64,000 bases of DNA from Vibrio gazogenes (GTDB taxonomy: Bacteria > Pseudomonadota > Gammaproteobacteria > Enterobacterales > Vibrionaceae). The position numbers and the translations under genes are program-made. This document shows positions 1 to 9,151 of the stretch, in pieces. The first letter of the stretch is position 1; every line of letters starts with the position of its first letter. Under the pieces are notes generated by a model. That model saw only the letters and a program-made list of their open reading frames with translations. It searched no databases and was not told the origin of the DNA. The DNA is taken from NCBI RefSeq assembly GCF_023920225.1, contig NZ_CP092587.1, positions 682,001 to 746,000 on the forward strand. Reading direction: 5' to 3'.

Positions 1-88
1 CGACGATTTTCAACGTCTCATCTTCTTCAAGCAGTTGGATCAGTTCTTTTCTGGCATGTATTTCATCATCAATAATCAGTACTCGCAT
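1..88 (-). CDS. btsR: BtsR-type LytTR response regulator, N-terminal part (cut by window edge)
   Basis: Only the first 29 codons are present; the gene runs off the left edge. The translation begins MRVLIIDDEIHARKEL, the start of a CheY-like receiver with the acidic Asp-Asp pair at residues 7-8. The start lies 23 bp downstream of the stop of the LytS-type kinase on the same strand, so the two form an operon and a two-component pair. In E. coli BtsS/BtsR (YehU/YehT) respond to extracellular pyruvate and switch on the transporter BtsT. The LytTR DNA-binding domain is not visible, so the family call rests on the partner kinase. Confidence 0.8.
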   Translation of the reverse strand, partial: MRVLIIDDEIHARKELIQLLEEDETLKIV

Positions 89-111
89 TCAGATATTCTC
101 TCAAAGGCATT

Positions 112-1797
112 TCAGGTTAGGTTTGGGAGTAAAAATTGCATTTTGGTCGATACATCCGGCTGGACGTCGGTTTGCAATTGTGATGAATGACCAAAGTAAT
201 TGATCAGGCGTTTCTCAACGATTTGCATACCCAGCCCATGTGTTTGATTCGGTGAAGCACGGTACAGACCGGCATTATCTTCAACCACGATGAGGTGTCC
301 ATGCACTGTTGGTTGGTTATAAATACGAATTTTACTCTGTCCAAGTAAATTGGAGGTGCCGTGCTTGATAGCATTCTCTACTAAAGGCTGGAGGGTAAAT
401 GTAGGCAAACGTCGTTCCATCAATGCGGAATCGATCTGAATCTCAATATCGAGGCGATCGCAAAAGCGGGCTTGCTCAATCATCAAGTAGGCATTCACAT
501 GGGCGAGTTCCTCTGCGAGGGTTATCGTTTCTATATTCTGCTTTAAGTTGCTGCGAAAAAAATGAGCCAGGTGTTGAATCAGTTCACGAGCTTGACCGGG
601 ATCGGTGCGAATGATCGCACTGATCGTATTCAAAGCATTAAAGAGAAAATGAGGGTTCACTTGTGCGTGAAGGAGTTTGATCTCTGCCTGAGCCAATAAT
701 GTTTTCTTTTGTTGATATTCACCGTGAAGGATTTGGCTCGACAATAGCTGTGCGATGCCGCCAGCCATTGACATATTAATGGATGAGAATAGTTTGCGCT
801 TCTGTTCATAAAGTTTGATGGTTCCGATGACGCGATCATCGACACGGAGCGGAATGATCAACGCGGAGCCTAATTTACAGTCCGGTGACAGGGAACATTG
901 ATAGGGTCGCTCGTATCCGTCGAGATAGATAATTTCATTTTTTTCAATCGATTCCAGTGTTTTGGGCGATGAGATAGGAGTATTGGGATGATGATGATCA
1001 TCACCGATACCAATGAAGGCGAGAATTTTTTCGCGATCTGTGATTGATACAGCACCGACATTGGTTTCCTCATAGACGATACGGGCTACCGGTCCTGCAG
1101 TTTTGGCGGTAAATTCTTCGGATAGTAGTCCGACGGAACGTTCAGCGATGTGTAATGCTTTGCGGGAAAAAGTTGCAGAATATTCTTCATAAATCGATTT
1201 TTTATCTTTGAGAATACTCATAAACAGTGCCGCTCCGACAGAGTTGGCAATAATCATCGGGGCGGCAATGGTACTGACCAATGAAAATGCTTGGTCATAT
1301 GGTTTGGCAACCGATAAAATAATCAACATCTGAATCACTTCTGCGAACAGGGTAATCCCAAAGACTACGCCCGGATGAAACAAACGTTCCCGTTGGTATC
1401 TTCTCATCAGATAAGTATGCAGTAATCCGCCGATGAGTCCTTCGGTTGTGGTTGAAATCGCACAGGCTAAATCGGTAAATCCACCGAGTGTGTAACGATG
1501 AAGCCCACCGGTCAGACCAACGGCAAAACCGACAATCGGCCCGCCGAATAATCCACCCATGACGGCACCGATAGCTCGGGTATTTGCGATAGCATCATCG
1601 ATCTGTAAGCCAAAGTAGGTTCCCAAAATACAAAATAACGAAAAAAGCACATAAATTGACAATCTGTGTTCTAAACGGGAAGAAATGTTCAGGAGTGGCA
1701 GAAATAGGGGCGTTTTACTGAGCATATAAGCAAGAACAAGGTAAACGCACATTTGTTGCAGCAGGGAAAGAATCACATCCATGGTCATACAGAACAT
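112..1797 (-). CDS. btsS: BtsS (YehU) LytS-family sensor histidine kinase
   Basis: Inner-membrane sensor kinase of 561 residues, the length I recall for E. coli BtsS. The first ~205 residues are hydrophobic membrane segments of the 5TMR-LYT type, with the Gly-rich IANTRAIGAVMGGLFGGP stretch. A GAF-like region follows at about 230-350. The LytS-type phosphoacceptor motif NPHFLFNALNT sits near residue 380, and the ATPase N-box VENAIKHG near 475. Known role of the family: high-affinity sensing of external pyruvate, phosphorylating BtsR. The start MFCMTMDVI could be one of three nearby ATGs (codons 1, 4 and 6). The regulator gene lies immediately downstream. Confidence 0.9.
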   Translation of the reverse strand: MFCMTMDVILSLLQQMCVYLVLAYMLSKTPLFLPLLNISSRLEHRLSIYVLFSLFCILGTYFGLQIDDAIANTRAIGAVMGGLFGGPIVGFAVGLTGGLHRYTLGGFTDLACAISTTTEGLIGGLLHTYLMRRYQRERLFHPGVVFGITLFAEVIQMLIILSVAKPYDQAFSLVSTIAAPMIIANSVGAALFMSILKDKKSIYEEYSATFSRKALHIAERSVGLLSEEFTAKTAGPVARIVYEETNVGAVSITDREKILAFIGIGDDHHHPNTPISSPKTLESIEKNEIIYLDGYERPYQCSLSPDCKLGSALIIPLRVDDRVIGTIKLYEQKRKLFSSINMSMAGGIAQLLSSQILHGEYQQKKTLLAQAEIKLLHAQVNPHFLFNALNTISAIIRTDPGQARELIQHLAHFFRSNLKQNIETITLAEELAHVNAYLMIEQARFCDRLDIEIQIDSALMERRLPTFTLQPLVENAIKHGTSNLLGQSKIRIYNQPTVHGHLIVVEDNAGLYRASPNQTHGLGMQIVEKRLINYFGHSSQLQTDVQPDVSTKMQFLLPNLT

Positions 1798-1888
1798 CTT
1801 ATAAACTGTTTGCTTATTCTAGGGGAAGCCACAGCAATAAAATACTCACCGAGCAGTGAATTGTGACGGAATAAGGGTGAAATGAGTT

Positions 1889-1906
1889 TGTAAAATAAAA
1901 TTTACA
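1889..1906 (+). promoter_or_regulatory. TyrR box (exact match)
   Basis: TGTAAA-N6-TTTACA exactly matches the strong TyrR-box consensus, 123 bp before the aroF start codon. TyrR with tyrosine represses aroF-tyrA in enterobacteria. This is the first of three such boxes here. Confidence 0.75.
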
Positions 1907-1911
1907 TTAAA

Positions 1912-1929
1912 TGTTGTTATTATTTTACA
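1912..1929 (+). promoter_or_regulatory. Weak TyrR box
   Basis: TGTTGT-N6-TTTACA has a perfect right half and a degenerate left half. It lies 23 bp (about two helical turns) from the exact box at 1889, the usual arrangement for a weak box bound cooperatively with a strong one. Confidence 0.5.
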
Positions 1930-2000
1930 TTCACAATGGTCGTTTTTACTGGTAACTTAGGCCGTATATGTGATTTAATTCTCGTTAACAAAGAATAAAG

Positions 2001-2018
2001 TGTAAAATATTTTGTACA
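2001..2018 (+). promoter_or_regulatory. Promoter-proximal TyrR box
   Basis: TGTAAA-N6-TGTACA differs from consensus at one base. It ends where the aroF Shine-Dalgarno AGGTGG begins, so a bound protein would sit over or just past the promoter. Confidence 0.6.
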
Positions 2019-2028
2019 GGTGGCTACA

Positions 2029-3096
2029 ATGAATGAACTCAACGATATTAATATAACTGACCAACAGGTTTTGATTACGCCGGAAGCACTGAAAGCGAAG
2101 CTGCCTCTGAGTGAGAAGGCACAGCAATTCATTCATCAGTCTCGTCAGACGATTGCTGACATTATTCATAAACGGGATCACCGTTTACTGGTTGTATGTG
2201 GTCCTTGTTCGATTCACGATCTGGATGCAGCCAAAGAGTATGCCATGCGTTTTAAAGCGTTAGCTGAAGCTGTCAGTGATCAGCTGTATTTAGTCATGCG
2301 GGTTTATTTTGAAAAACCACGGACAACCGTGGGTTGGAAAGGGTTGATCAATGACCCGCATATGGATGGTACATTTGATATTGAACACGGGTTACATATT
2401 GGTCGACAATTATTGGTCGAACTGGCAGAAATGGACATTCCGCTTGCGACGGAAGCGCTTGATCCGATCAGCCCTCAATATCTCTCTGACACATTTAGCT
2501 GGGCTGCTATCGGAGCAAGAACCACGGAGTCTCAGACTCACCGAGAAATGGCCAGTGGTCTTTCAATGCCTATCGGGTTCAAAAATGGTACAGATGGCAG
2601 TTTATCTACGGCAATCAATGCCATGCAGGCGGCTTCATCGAGTCACCGTTTCATGGGAATTAACGCCGAAGGTCAGGTCGCGTTGCTAACGACTCAAGGA
2701 AACTCAAACGGACATGTGATTCTGCGTGGTGGTAAGCAAACCAATTATGATTCAGTTTCTGTTGCTGAATGTGAAGCAGAAATGCACAATGCGAAACTTG
2801 ACCCGGCATTGATGGTAGATTGTAGTCATGCGAACTCTCGTAAAGACTTCAGACGTCAACCGTTGGTTGCTGAAGATGTGATCCATCAGATCCGTGAGGG
2901 AAATCGCTCGATTATCGGATTGATGATCGAAAGTCATATTCATGAAGGAAACCAATCTTCTGATTTGCCTCGTGAGGAAATGCAGTACGGCGTCTCCATC
3001 ACGGATGCATGTATCAGTTGGGAAGTGACTGATTCCTTGCTGCGTCGTGCGCATCAGGATCTGGTTCCATTCTTAGAGAAACGTTTGCAAGATTAA
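2029..3096 (+). CDS. aroF: DAHP synthase, tyrosine-sensitive type
   Basis: Condenses phosphoenolpyruvate and erythrose-4-phosphate to DAHP, the first step of the shikimate pathway. The 355-residue product is class I AroFGH type: it carries [33 protein letters not shown] and [17 protein letters not shown], all hallmark segments, and ends close to the E. coli AroF length. The start is taken as ATG 2029, preceded by AGGTGG five bases away; an in-frame GTG at 2020 is less likely. tyrA follows 11 bp downstream, and three TyrR boxes precede it. This aroF-tyrA arrangement identifies the tyrosine-controlled isozyme rather than AroG or AroH. Confidence 0.95.
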   Translation: MNELNDINITDQQVLITPEALKAKLPLSEKAQQFIHQSRQTIADIIHKRDHRLLVVCGPCSIHDLDAAKEYAMRFKALAEAVSDQLYLVMRVYFEKPRTTVGWKGLINDPHMDGTFDIEHGLHIGRQLLVELAEMDIPLATEALDPISPQYLSDTFSWAAIGARTTESQTHREMASGLSMPIGFKNGTDGSLSTAINAMQAASSSHRFMGINAEGQVALLTTQGNSNGHVILRGGKQTNYDSVSVAECEAEMHNAKLDPALMVDCSHANSRKDFRRQPLVAEDVIHQIREGNRSIIGLMIESHIHEGNQSSDLPREEMQYGVSITDACISWEVTDSLLRRAHQDLVPFLEKRLQD

Positions 3097-3107
3097 AGAG
3101 GTTGTTC

Positions 3108-4235
3108 ATGTCAGTTGAGCTCAACGCGTTACGAGATCAGATAGATGAAGTCGATCAGCAGATGATCAAGCTGCTTGCCCGTCGTTTGGCGTTGGTTGAA
3201 AAAGTCGGTGAAGTGAAAAGTCAGCACGGTTTACCGATTTACGCCCCGGAACGTGAAGCAGCGATGCTGGCGGCACGTCGTGAAGAAGCTGAGAAACAGG
3301 GGGTTCCTGCTCAACTGATTGAAGATATTCTGCGCCGGACGATGCGTGAGTCTTATGCAAGTGAGAAAGATGCGGGCTTTAAGTGTTTGAATCCCGAATT
3401 GCGTCCGATTGTGATTGTCGGTGGGAATGGGCAGCTAGGTCGTTTATTTGCGCGGATGTTCCGTTTGTCCGGTTATACGGTAAAAATCCTCGGCAGTCAG
3501 GACTGGGATCATGCCGATGAACTCCTGCATGATGCGGGAATGGTGGTTGTGACGGTGCCGATTCATTTGACACTGGATGTCATATCGAAGCTCAAACACC
3601 TGCCTGAAGATTGTATTTTGTGCGATCTGACTTCGATCAAGTCTAAACCATTACAAGCCATGTTGGATGTGCATGCCGGCCCGGTTGTCGGATTACACCC
3701 GATGTTTGGTCCTGATGTGCCAAGCCTTGCGAAGCAGGTCGTGGTCTATTGTGACGGACGTGGTGCAGACAGTTATCAGTGGCTGCTCCAGCAGATCTCG
3801 ATTTGGGGAGCCAGCTTGTGCCAGATTCGGGCTGAAGATCATGATCATGGGATGACATTGATTCAGGCGCTGAGACACTTTACATCTTATGTGTATGGCT
3901 TGCATTTATCGAAAGAAAACCCAGATCTGGAAAAACTCCTTCAGCTCAGTTCTCCGATTTACCGTCTGGAATTAGTGATGGTTGGACGTCTATTTGGTCA
4001 GGATCCGAACCTTTATGGTGACATCATCTTCTCTTCGGAAGAAAACATCGCCATGATTCGTCGTTTTTATCAGTGCTTTACTGAAGCGATGACCATCATT
4101 GATGAAAAAGAGAAAGGACGATTTATCGAGAGCTTTTCTAAAACCAGCCAATGGTTTGGCGATTACTCGCAGAAGTTTATGTCAGAGAGTCAGAGTTTGC
4201 TCAAACATGCCAATGATACGATTCATCGTGGGTAA
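3108..4235 (+). CDS. tyrA: Chorismate mutase / prephenate dehydrogenase (TyrA)
   Basis: Bifunctional enzyme converting chorismate to prephenate and then oxidatively to 4-hydroxyphenylpyruvate for tyrosine. Residues 1-90 form the chorismate mutase ([22 protein letters not shown]). A Rossmann dinucleotide motif follows near residue 100 ([13 protein letters not shown]), then the dehydrogenase with [18 protein letters not shown]. The start is ATG 3108, six bases after AAGAGG; an in-frame TTG at 3102 has no suitable site. It is the second gene of the aroF operon and ends before a strong hairpin terminator. Confidence 0.95.
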   Translation: MSVELNALRDQIDEVDQQMIKLLARRLALVEKVGEVKSQHGLPIYAPEREAAMLAARREEAEKQGVPAQLIEDILRRTMRESYASEKDAGFKCLNPELRPIVIVGGNGQLGRLFARMFRLSGYTVKILGSQDWDHADELLHDAGMVVVTVPIHLTLDVISKLKHLPEDCILCDLTSIKSKPLQAMLDVHAGPVVGLHPMFGPDVPSLAKQVVVYCDGRGADSYQWLLQQISIWGASLCQIRAEDHDHGMTLIQALRHFTSYVYGLHLSKENPDLEKLLQLSSPIYRLELVMVGRLFGQDPNLYGDIIFSSEENIAMIRRFYQCFTEAMTIIDEKEKGRFIESFSKTSQWFGDYSQKFMSESQSLLKHANDTIHRG

Positions 4236-4267
4236 ATTTGCAGTCGTATTCTTCACTGAAAGCACTT

Positions 4268-4297
4268 AAAAAAGAGCGGGTTATCCGCTCTTTTTAC
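4268..4297. terminator. Bidirectional terminator between tyrA and pilZ gene
   Basis: Stem AAGAGCGG/CCGCTCTT with a five-base loop (4272-4293), A-rich on the left and T-rich on the right. It serves tyrA on + and the convergent PilZ gene on -. Confidence 0.85.
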
Positions 4298-4340
4298 ATT
4301 GTCCTCTATATTATCCTCGATTTAGTCTGCACCAGACGTA

Positions 4341-4718
4341 TCATTTGTCCTCGTCATCACCTAAATCCGTCAGGTGTTCGAGTTCTCGATGTAAGAGTGC
4401 GTCATTCCCCACATTCAGCTCAATCAGTCTTTTCAGGTGAGAAATACTTTCGACATCGATATAAGCAATACTCGCATGCAATGTATTGTTTTCCAAATTA
4501 ACAATATTGGCTGTCATTTGAATCGAGATGTCACTTTCAGGGAGTGGGAATTCTATGTAAATCGGTTGTTGTGTATCGAGTCTCGATTCACCAAGGATGG
4601 AAAGCAGAATCCCGTGTAGTGATAGATCCTGAACTGTTGTTGCAATACGGACTGACCCTTGGGTCAGTAAAGCCGGAGCTCGGTAGATAATCCGTGAAAA
4701 TCGACGTTTTTCTGCCAT
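4341..4718 (-). CDS. PilZ-domain c-di-GMP-binding protein
   Basis: A small protein of 125 residues made essentially of one PilZ domain. The two c-di-GMP contact motifs are visible: RRFSR (RxxxR) right after the start, and DLSLHG ([D/N]xSxxG) about 30 residues on. The start is set at ATG 4718 (MAEKRRFSR), which has AGAGG upstream; a longer in-frame extension to 4832 would run through the ettA terminator and is rejected. It is a stand-alone gene between two terminators. The effector partner cannot be told from sequence. Confidence 0.8.
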   Translation of the reverse strand: MAEKRRFSRIIYRAPALLTQGSVRIATTVQDLSLHGILLSILGESRLDTQQPIYIEFPLPESDISIQMTANIVNLENNTLHASIAYIDVESISHLKRLIELNVGNDALLHRELEHLTDLGDDEDK

Positions 4719-4790
4719 ATCTCTGCCTCTGTATGTGGGAGGAGGGCGCTCTGTTGTGGCGAATGCACCGTGATCCGTCTTTTCCTGATA

Positions 4791-4817
4791 AAAAGGCCGC
4801 AATGGCGGCCTTTTTAT
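4791..4817. terminator. Terminator downstream of ettA
   Basis: AAAGGCCGC-aat-GGCGGCCTTT hairpin with A and T tracts on both sides, 15 bp past the ettA stop on the minus strand. Confidence 0.85.
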
Positions 4818-4831
4818 ATCAACAGAAAACA

Positions 4832-6499
4832 CTATTTCGCAATACGCTTGTATTTAATGCGATGCGGTTCTGCCGCCTGAGCACCCAGTGTCTGTTTTAG
4901 CCATTCTGAGTATTCAGTATAGTTACCTTCGTAGAAGTTGACTTGCCCTTCATCACGGTAATCAAGAATATGTGTCGCAATTCTGTCAAGGAACCAACGG
5001 TCATGCGAAATAACCATGGCGCATCCCGGAAACTCTAACAACGCTTCTTCCAGCGCCCGGAGTGTTTCTACATCGAGATCGTTGGTTGGTTCGTCAAGCA
5101 GTAAGACGTTGCCGCCGGCTTTGAGTAGTTTTGCCAGATGAACGCGGTTACGTTCCCCTCCGGAGAGCTCTCCGATGACTTTTTGCTGATCCACACCTTT
5201 AAAATTAAAGCGAGAGCAATAAGCCCGCGCCGGAACCTCAAAGTTATTGATCCGGATGATATCGGCACCTTCAGAAATCTCCTGAAAGACCGTATTCTTA
5301 TCATTCATACTGTCACGGAACTGATCAACCGAAGCAAGCTTCACGGTATCACCGATGTCGATGGTTCCGGAGTCAGGTTGTTCGGTGCCACTGAGCATCT
5401 TGAACAGTGTCGATTTCCCGGCACCGTTGGGACCAATGATGCCGACTATCGCACCTTTCGGCATGGAGAATGACAGATCATCAATTAACACTCTGCCATC
5501 GAATGACTTGGTGAGGTTTGCCACTTCAATGACTTTTTCACCTAAACGTTCACCCGGTGGGATAAACAGTTCATTGGTTTCATTGCGTTTTTGATGATCA
5601 CCGCTCTGCAACTCTTCAAAACGAGCCATCCGGGCTTTCGATTTGGCCTGACGACCTTTCGGATTCTGACGAACCCATTCAAGCTCTTTCTCGATGGTTT
5701 TCTGGCGAGCTTTTTCCTGAGATGCTTCTTGCTTCAGACGCGCATCTTTCTGTTCCAGCCAAGAGGTATAATTCCCTTGCCATGGAATCCCTTCACCACG
5801 GTCAAGTTCCAGAATCCAGCCCGCAGCATTATCCAAGAAGTAACGGTCGTGGGTAATGGCGACCACGGTACCGCTATAATCGACTAAGAAATGCTCCAGC
5901 CAAGCAACGGATTCCGCATCCAAGTGGTTGGTTGGTTCGTCTAATAGCAGCATGTCTGGTTTTTCCAGTAGCAGACGGCAAATCGCCACTCGACGTCGCT
6001 CTCCACCAGAAAGGTTGCTGATTTTTGCATCCCATTCAGGCAGACGTAGTGCATCTGCGGCACGTTCCAGTATATTATCTAAATTATGGCCATCTTTTGC
6101 CTGAATTAAGGCTTCCAGATCCCCTTGCTCTTTGGCCAGCGCATCAAAATCTGCATCCGGTTCCGCATAAGCTGCGTAAACCGCATCGAGGCGCTCAAGG
6201 GCATTTTTGACATCAGAAACTGCTTCTTCAACAATTTCACGGACGGTTTTACTTTCGTCCAGTACGGGTTCTTGTGGCAGATAGCCGACATTTAATCCGG
6301 GTTGGGGACGTGCTTCGCCATCAATGTCTGTATCAATGCCAGCCATGATGCGCAGTAGCGTTGATTTCCCTGCACCATTGAGACCCAGAACACCAATTTT
6401 GGCACCAGGGAAAAAGCTTAGAGAGATATCTTTCAGGATTTGTCTTTTCGGGGGGACGACTTTACTCACCCGAGACATTGTATACACGTATTCAGCCAT
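4832..6499 (-). CDS. ettA: Energy-dependent translational throttle EttA (ABC-F ATPase)
   Basis: Cytosolic ABC-F protein that binds the ribosomal E site and gates entry into elongation according to ADP/ATP ratio. Length 555 residues equals E. coli EttA. Two ABC cassettes: Walker A GLNGAGKST near residue 40 and GPNGAGKST near 355, signatures LSGGERRR and LSGGERNR, and LLLDEPTNHLD / LLLDEPTNDLD Walker B motifs. The interdomain linker carries the Lys/Arg-rich GRQAKSKARMARFEEL segment typical of the family. There are no membrane segments. It is transcribed alone, divergent from slt. Confidence 0.95.
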   Translation of the reverse strand: MAEYVYTMSRVSKVVPPKRQILKDISLSFFPGAKIGVLGLNGAGKSTLLRIMAGIDTDIDGEARPQPGLNVGYLPQEPVLDESKTVREIVEEAVSDVKNALERLDAVYAAYAEPDADFDALAKEQGDLEALIQAKDGHNLDNILERAADALRLPEWDAKISNLSGGERRRVAICRLLLEKPDMLLLDEPTNHLDAESVAWLEHFLVDYSGTVVAITHDRYFLDNAAGWILELDRGEGIPWQGNYTSWLEQKDARLKQEASQEKARQKTIEKELEWVRQNPKGRQAKSKARMARFEELQSGDHQKRNETNELFIPPGERLGEKVIEVANLTKSFDGRVLIDDLSFSMPKGAIVGIIGPNGAGKSTLFKMLSGTEQPDSGTIDIGDTVKLASVDQFRDSMNDKNTVFQEISEGADIIRINNFEVPARAYCSRFNFKGVDQQKVIGELSGGERNRVHLAKLLKAGGNVLLLDEPTNDLDVETLRALEEALLEFPGCAMVISHDRWFLDRIATHILDYRDEGQVNFYEGNYTEYSEWLKQTLGAQAAEPHRIKYKRIAK

Positions 6500-6693
6500 T
6501 ACCGATCGTTCCTAACTGTTACTCGTAGACCAAAACGGCCATTTTATACTAATCAGATGACATTTGTTACTGACAGACATTTTTTTCATACAGACTTTGG
6601 GCGGGTCAGATGATTTGTGAAAAAATATGCAAATTGATGTTGTTTGAGATTTTTTGTTAATTTAGCCTCTCTCATGTAATAAATGAGGAAATT

Positions 6694-8694
6694 ATGGCTA
6701 AAATGTTAAAAAGTCGTTTTAGAGGAGTCAGGCCGATTATATCGTTCATGAACGGGTCTTGGAGTCGTGTCATATTGCCGATTGTACTGGGTGTTTTTAT
6801 CGGTAGTGGCTTCGTTTCACGTAGTTTTGCTCAAAGTGATTTGACACTTGCACAACAGCGCCAGCTGTACGAGCGTGCTCAGCTCTGGCTGGATCAACAA
6901 GAAGTCAAAAAATACCATCGTATTCGTGACCAGCTGTTGGATTATCCTCTAACACCTTACCTCGATTATCGTTCCATTTTAGTCAACATTGGTGATAAGC
7001 CGCCTCTGGTCATTAAAAATTTTATTGATAGTCATCGTAATTTCCCATTTGCCGGACGAATTAGTGCGCCTTATCTGGATGCGTTGGCTCAGCAAAAGAA
7101 GTGGTCGGTATTACTGACCTATCAAAAATCGACTCCCAAACAAGAAAAATATCGTTGCTATTACTATACCGCGATGTGGCATACCGGCAGAAAAAATCAA
7201 GCATATCAGGGAGCTGAGTCACTGTGGTTGAGTGGTGACAGCGTTGATGATGCGTGTGATTTCCTGTTTTCTCAGTGGCGCAAAACACGGTTTTTTACTG
7301 ATCGGCAAGTGATCGACCGAATGTTTCTCGCTTTTGAACAGCGAAATTTTTCTCTGATGAAGTATTTGAATCGGCAGTTGAATACGGATCAAGCGCATGT
7401 TCAAGCGCAGCGATTGCTTGATGTATATCGTCATCCAAAGCGGGTACTGACACTCATGAATGAGAATGCATTGAGTGCCGATGATTCTAAAACTGCCTTT
7501 CTTGGGTTGAAAAAATGGGCAGCAGCGAAGCCGATTGCAGTGTATTCACTGATCGCGCAACATCAGTTGACGTTACTGACCGCTGAAGAACAGAATCATC
7601 TTGCGCTTTATGTCGCCAAGCAATTGCTGGATGAAACATCCGTATCCGGTATGACGAAGTGGCGGGATCAAATGATTGCAGAAAGTGGCGACATTCAGCT
7701 CATTGAACGGCGTATTCGTCAAGAAATCAGGCAGGGAGATTGGCATCATATTCATCGTTGGATTGGCTATTTGCCGGAATCGCTACAACGGTTGCCCCAA
7801 TGGCAATTCTGGCTTGGTCGCAGCGAGATCGAATCGGGTAATGAAGCCGAAGGGATCAATAAATTAGCTGCGCTTACCGAGTTGCGAAGTTTTTATGGGG
7901 TCGCCGCGTCTGAAATTCTGCAACAGCCATTTGTCTATCGAACCAGTACTCTGAGCTATAACCCTGATTTGATTGAACCCTATCAAAAAGCGCTGGCTCG
8001 GATTGAGGAATTGATTGAGCGGGAAAAGATAGCGGCGTCTAAAAGTGAGTGGCATTGGTTACTTCAGCGTGTTTCAGTGGAAGAACGTGCGATGTTGGCA
8101 CGCTATGCTGCAACTGCCCATTGGTATCATTTGGCTGTAGTTGCTTCGATTCAGGCCAAGCTGTGGGCAAACTTGGATCTGCGTTTTCCCAGAGCGTATC
8201 TCAAATGGTTTGAGTTTTTTGGTAATAAAAACAATGTTGATCCGATCTCATTGATGTCTTTGGCAAGGCAGGAAAGTGCAATGGATATTGAAGCGCATTC
8301 TCCGGTGGGAGCGAAGGGGTTGATGCAAATCATGCCATCTACGGCTCGCCATGTGGCCAAAAAATATCGATTGCAATATCACAATGCCAGTGATCTGTTT
8401 AATGTGGAAAAAAACATCGAGCTGGGCAGTCAGTACCTCCATGAATTGCTGGCGCGATATGATGGCAATCGAATTCTGGCCTTTGCTGCATATAATGCCG
8501 GGCCATATCGGGTTGATCAATGGCTGAAAGCCTCGGATGGTGAGTTGGATGTATATCGCTTCATCGAATCGATCCCTTTCTACGAAACGAGGGGATATGT
8601 ACAAAATGTACTGATGTTTGAAAACTATTACCGCTATTTGATGGGAGTAAAAGGCGATTTTTTACAGCATATGGAAGTGGAGACAAAATATTGA
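6694..8694 (+). CDS. slt: Soluble lytic murein transglycosylase (Slt70)
   Basis: Periplasmic exo-lytic transglycosylase that cleaves the MurNAc-GlcNAc bond, forming 1,6-anhydroMurNAc. The product has 666 residues, with an N-terminal signal peptide (hydrophobic ILPIVLGVFIGSGFVS, probable cut after SFAQS). A long alpha-superhelical U-shaped region follows, and a C-terminal SLT catalytic domain begins near residue 510 with ARQESAMD (catalytic Glu near 526), SPVGAKGLMQIMPSTA and AAYNAGP. The start ATG 6694 follows GAGGAA. trpR follows, as in other gammaproteobacteria. Confidence 0.95.
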   Translation: MAKMLKSRFRGVRPIISFMNGSWSRVILPIVLGVFIGSGFVSRSFAQSDLTLAQQRQLYERAQLWLDQQEVKKYHRIRDQLLDYPLTPYLDYRSILVNIGDKPPLVIKNFIDSHRNFPFAGRISAPYLDALAQQKKWSVLLTYQKSTPKQEKYRCYYYTAMWHTGRKNQAYQGAESLWLSGDSVDDACDFLFSQWRKTRFFTDRQVIDRMFLAFEQRNFSLMKYLNRQLNTDQAHVQAQRLLDVYRHPKRVLTLMNENALSADDSKTAFLGLKKWAAAKPIAVYSLIAQHQLTLLTAEEQNHLALYVAKQLLDETSVSGMTKWRDQMIAESGDIQLIERRIRQEIRQGDWHHIHRWIGYLPESLQRLPQWQFWLGRSEIESGNEAEGINKLAALTELRSFYGVAASEILQQPFVYRTSTLSYNPDLIEPYQKALARIEELIEREKIAASKSEWHWLLQRVSVEERAMLARYAATAHWYHLAVVASIQAKLWANLDLRFPRAYLKWFEFFGNKNNVDPISLMSLARQESAMDIEAHSPVGAKGLMQIMPSTARHVAKKYRLQYHNASDLFNVEKNIELGSQYLHELLARYDGNRILAFAAYNAGPYRVDQWLKASDGELDVYRFIESIPFYETRGYVQNVLMFENYYRYLMGVKGDFLQHMEVETKY

Positions 8695-8731
8695 TTCCAT
8701 TGGTCGGTAAAACCACTACAATGGATGAAGT

Positions 8732-8749
8732 GTATCAATCAACGAGTAC
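8732..8749 (+). promoter_or_regulatory. Candidate TrpR operator upstream of trpR
   Basis: GTATCA-ATCAAC-GAGTAC. The right half, with the flanking ACAGCC, resembles the right half of the E. coli trpR operator as I recall it (GAGTACAACC), while the left half keeps only GTA. It lies just before ATG 8754 and after a TACAAT -10-like hexamer at 8717. This suggests autoregulation; it is degenerate and uncertain. Confidence 0.4.
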
Positions 8750-8753
8750 AGCC

Positions 8754-9053
8754 ATGTTACAGCAACCAAAATTTACTGATTGGCAGGCTTTATTAGATCT
8801 GCTGAGAGAAGCATCGAAACAGGATCGTTTGGCAATGGTGTTGACGATGATGATGAGCTCAGATGAGCGGGAAACGTTGGTTTCCAGAATCAATATATTT
8901 CATGAGTTACTCAAAGGTGATTTATCTCAGCGACAGATCAGTCAAATGCTGGGGGTTGGGGTCGCAACGATTACCAGAGGTTCGAACGAACTCAAATCAT
9001 GTACTGAAGAGAATAAAGCAGCCTTGATGGCGCTGCTGCTTGGAGAGAATTAG
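8754..9053 (+). CDS. trpR: Trp operon repressor TrpR
   Basis: Tryptophan-activated dimeric repressor of the trp, aroH and trpR operons. The helix-turn-helix core reads LSQRQISQMLGVGVATITRGSNELK, nearly identical to the E. coli DNA-reading helices. With the start at ATG 8754 the protein has 99 residues and begins MLQQPKFTDWQ, which fits the family length (~100-108). In-frame alternatives are ATG 8721 and TTG 8691 (the latter overlapping the slt stop); none has a good Shine-Dalgarno site, so the start is open. A possible operator lies immediately upstream. Confidence 0.9.
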   Translation: MLQQPKFTDWQALLDLLREASKQDRLAMVLTMMMSSDERETLVSRINIFHELLKGDLSQRQISQMLGVGVATITRGSNELKSCTEENKAALMALLLGEN

Positions 9054-9069
9054 CTCCCCGTCTCGAATC

Positions 9070-9125
9070 AAGCCGATTGATGTTGGCTGCCGGAATTCGG
9101 TCACGCCCCAATCGGCTTGTTTTTC
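9070..9125. terminator. Terminator between trpR and fumC
   Basis: Ten-base perfect arms AAGCCGATTG/CAATCGGCTT separated by about 29 bases, followed by GTTTTT on +. The long loop is unusual, but the position between convergent genes fits a terminator. Confidence 0.6.
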
Positions 9126-9151
9126 GTGTCTCACTTGTGATTCCCGATGTG

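Noticed and set aside
4238..4501. An 87-codon + strand frame after tyrA.
   Set aside because: It runs through the tyrA terminator and is antisense to the PilZ gene, with no domain recognised.
4719..4832. A 38-residue N-terminal extension of the PilZ protein.
   Set aside because: It would pass through the ettA terminator hairpin; the ATG at 4718 has a ribosome site and fits the domain start.
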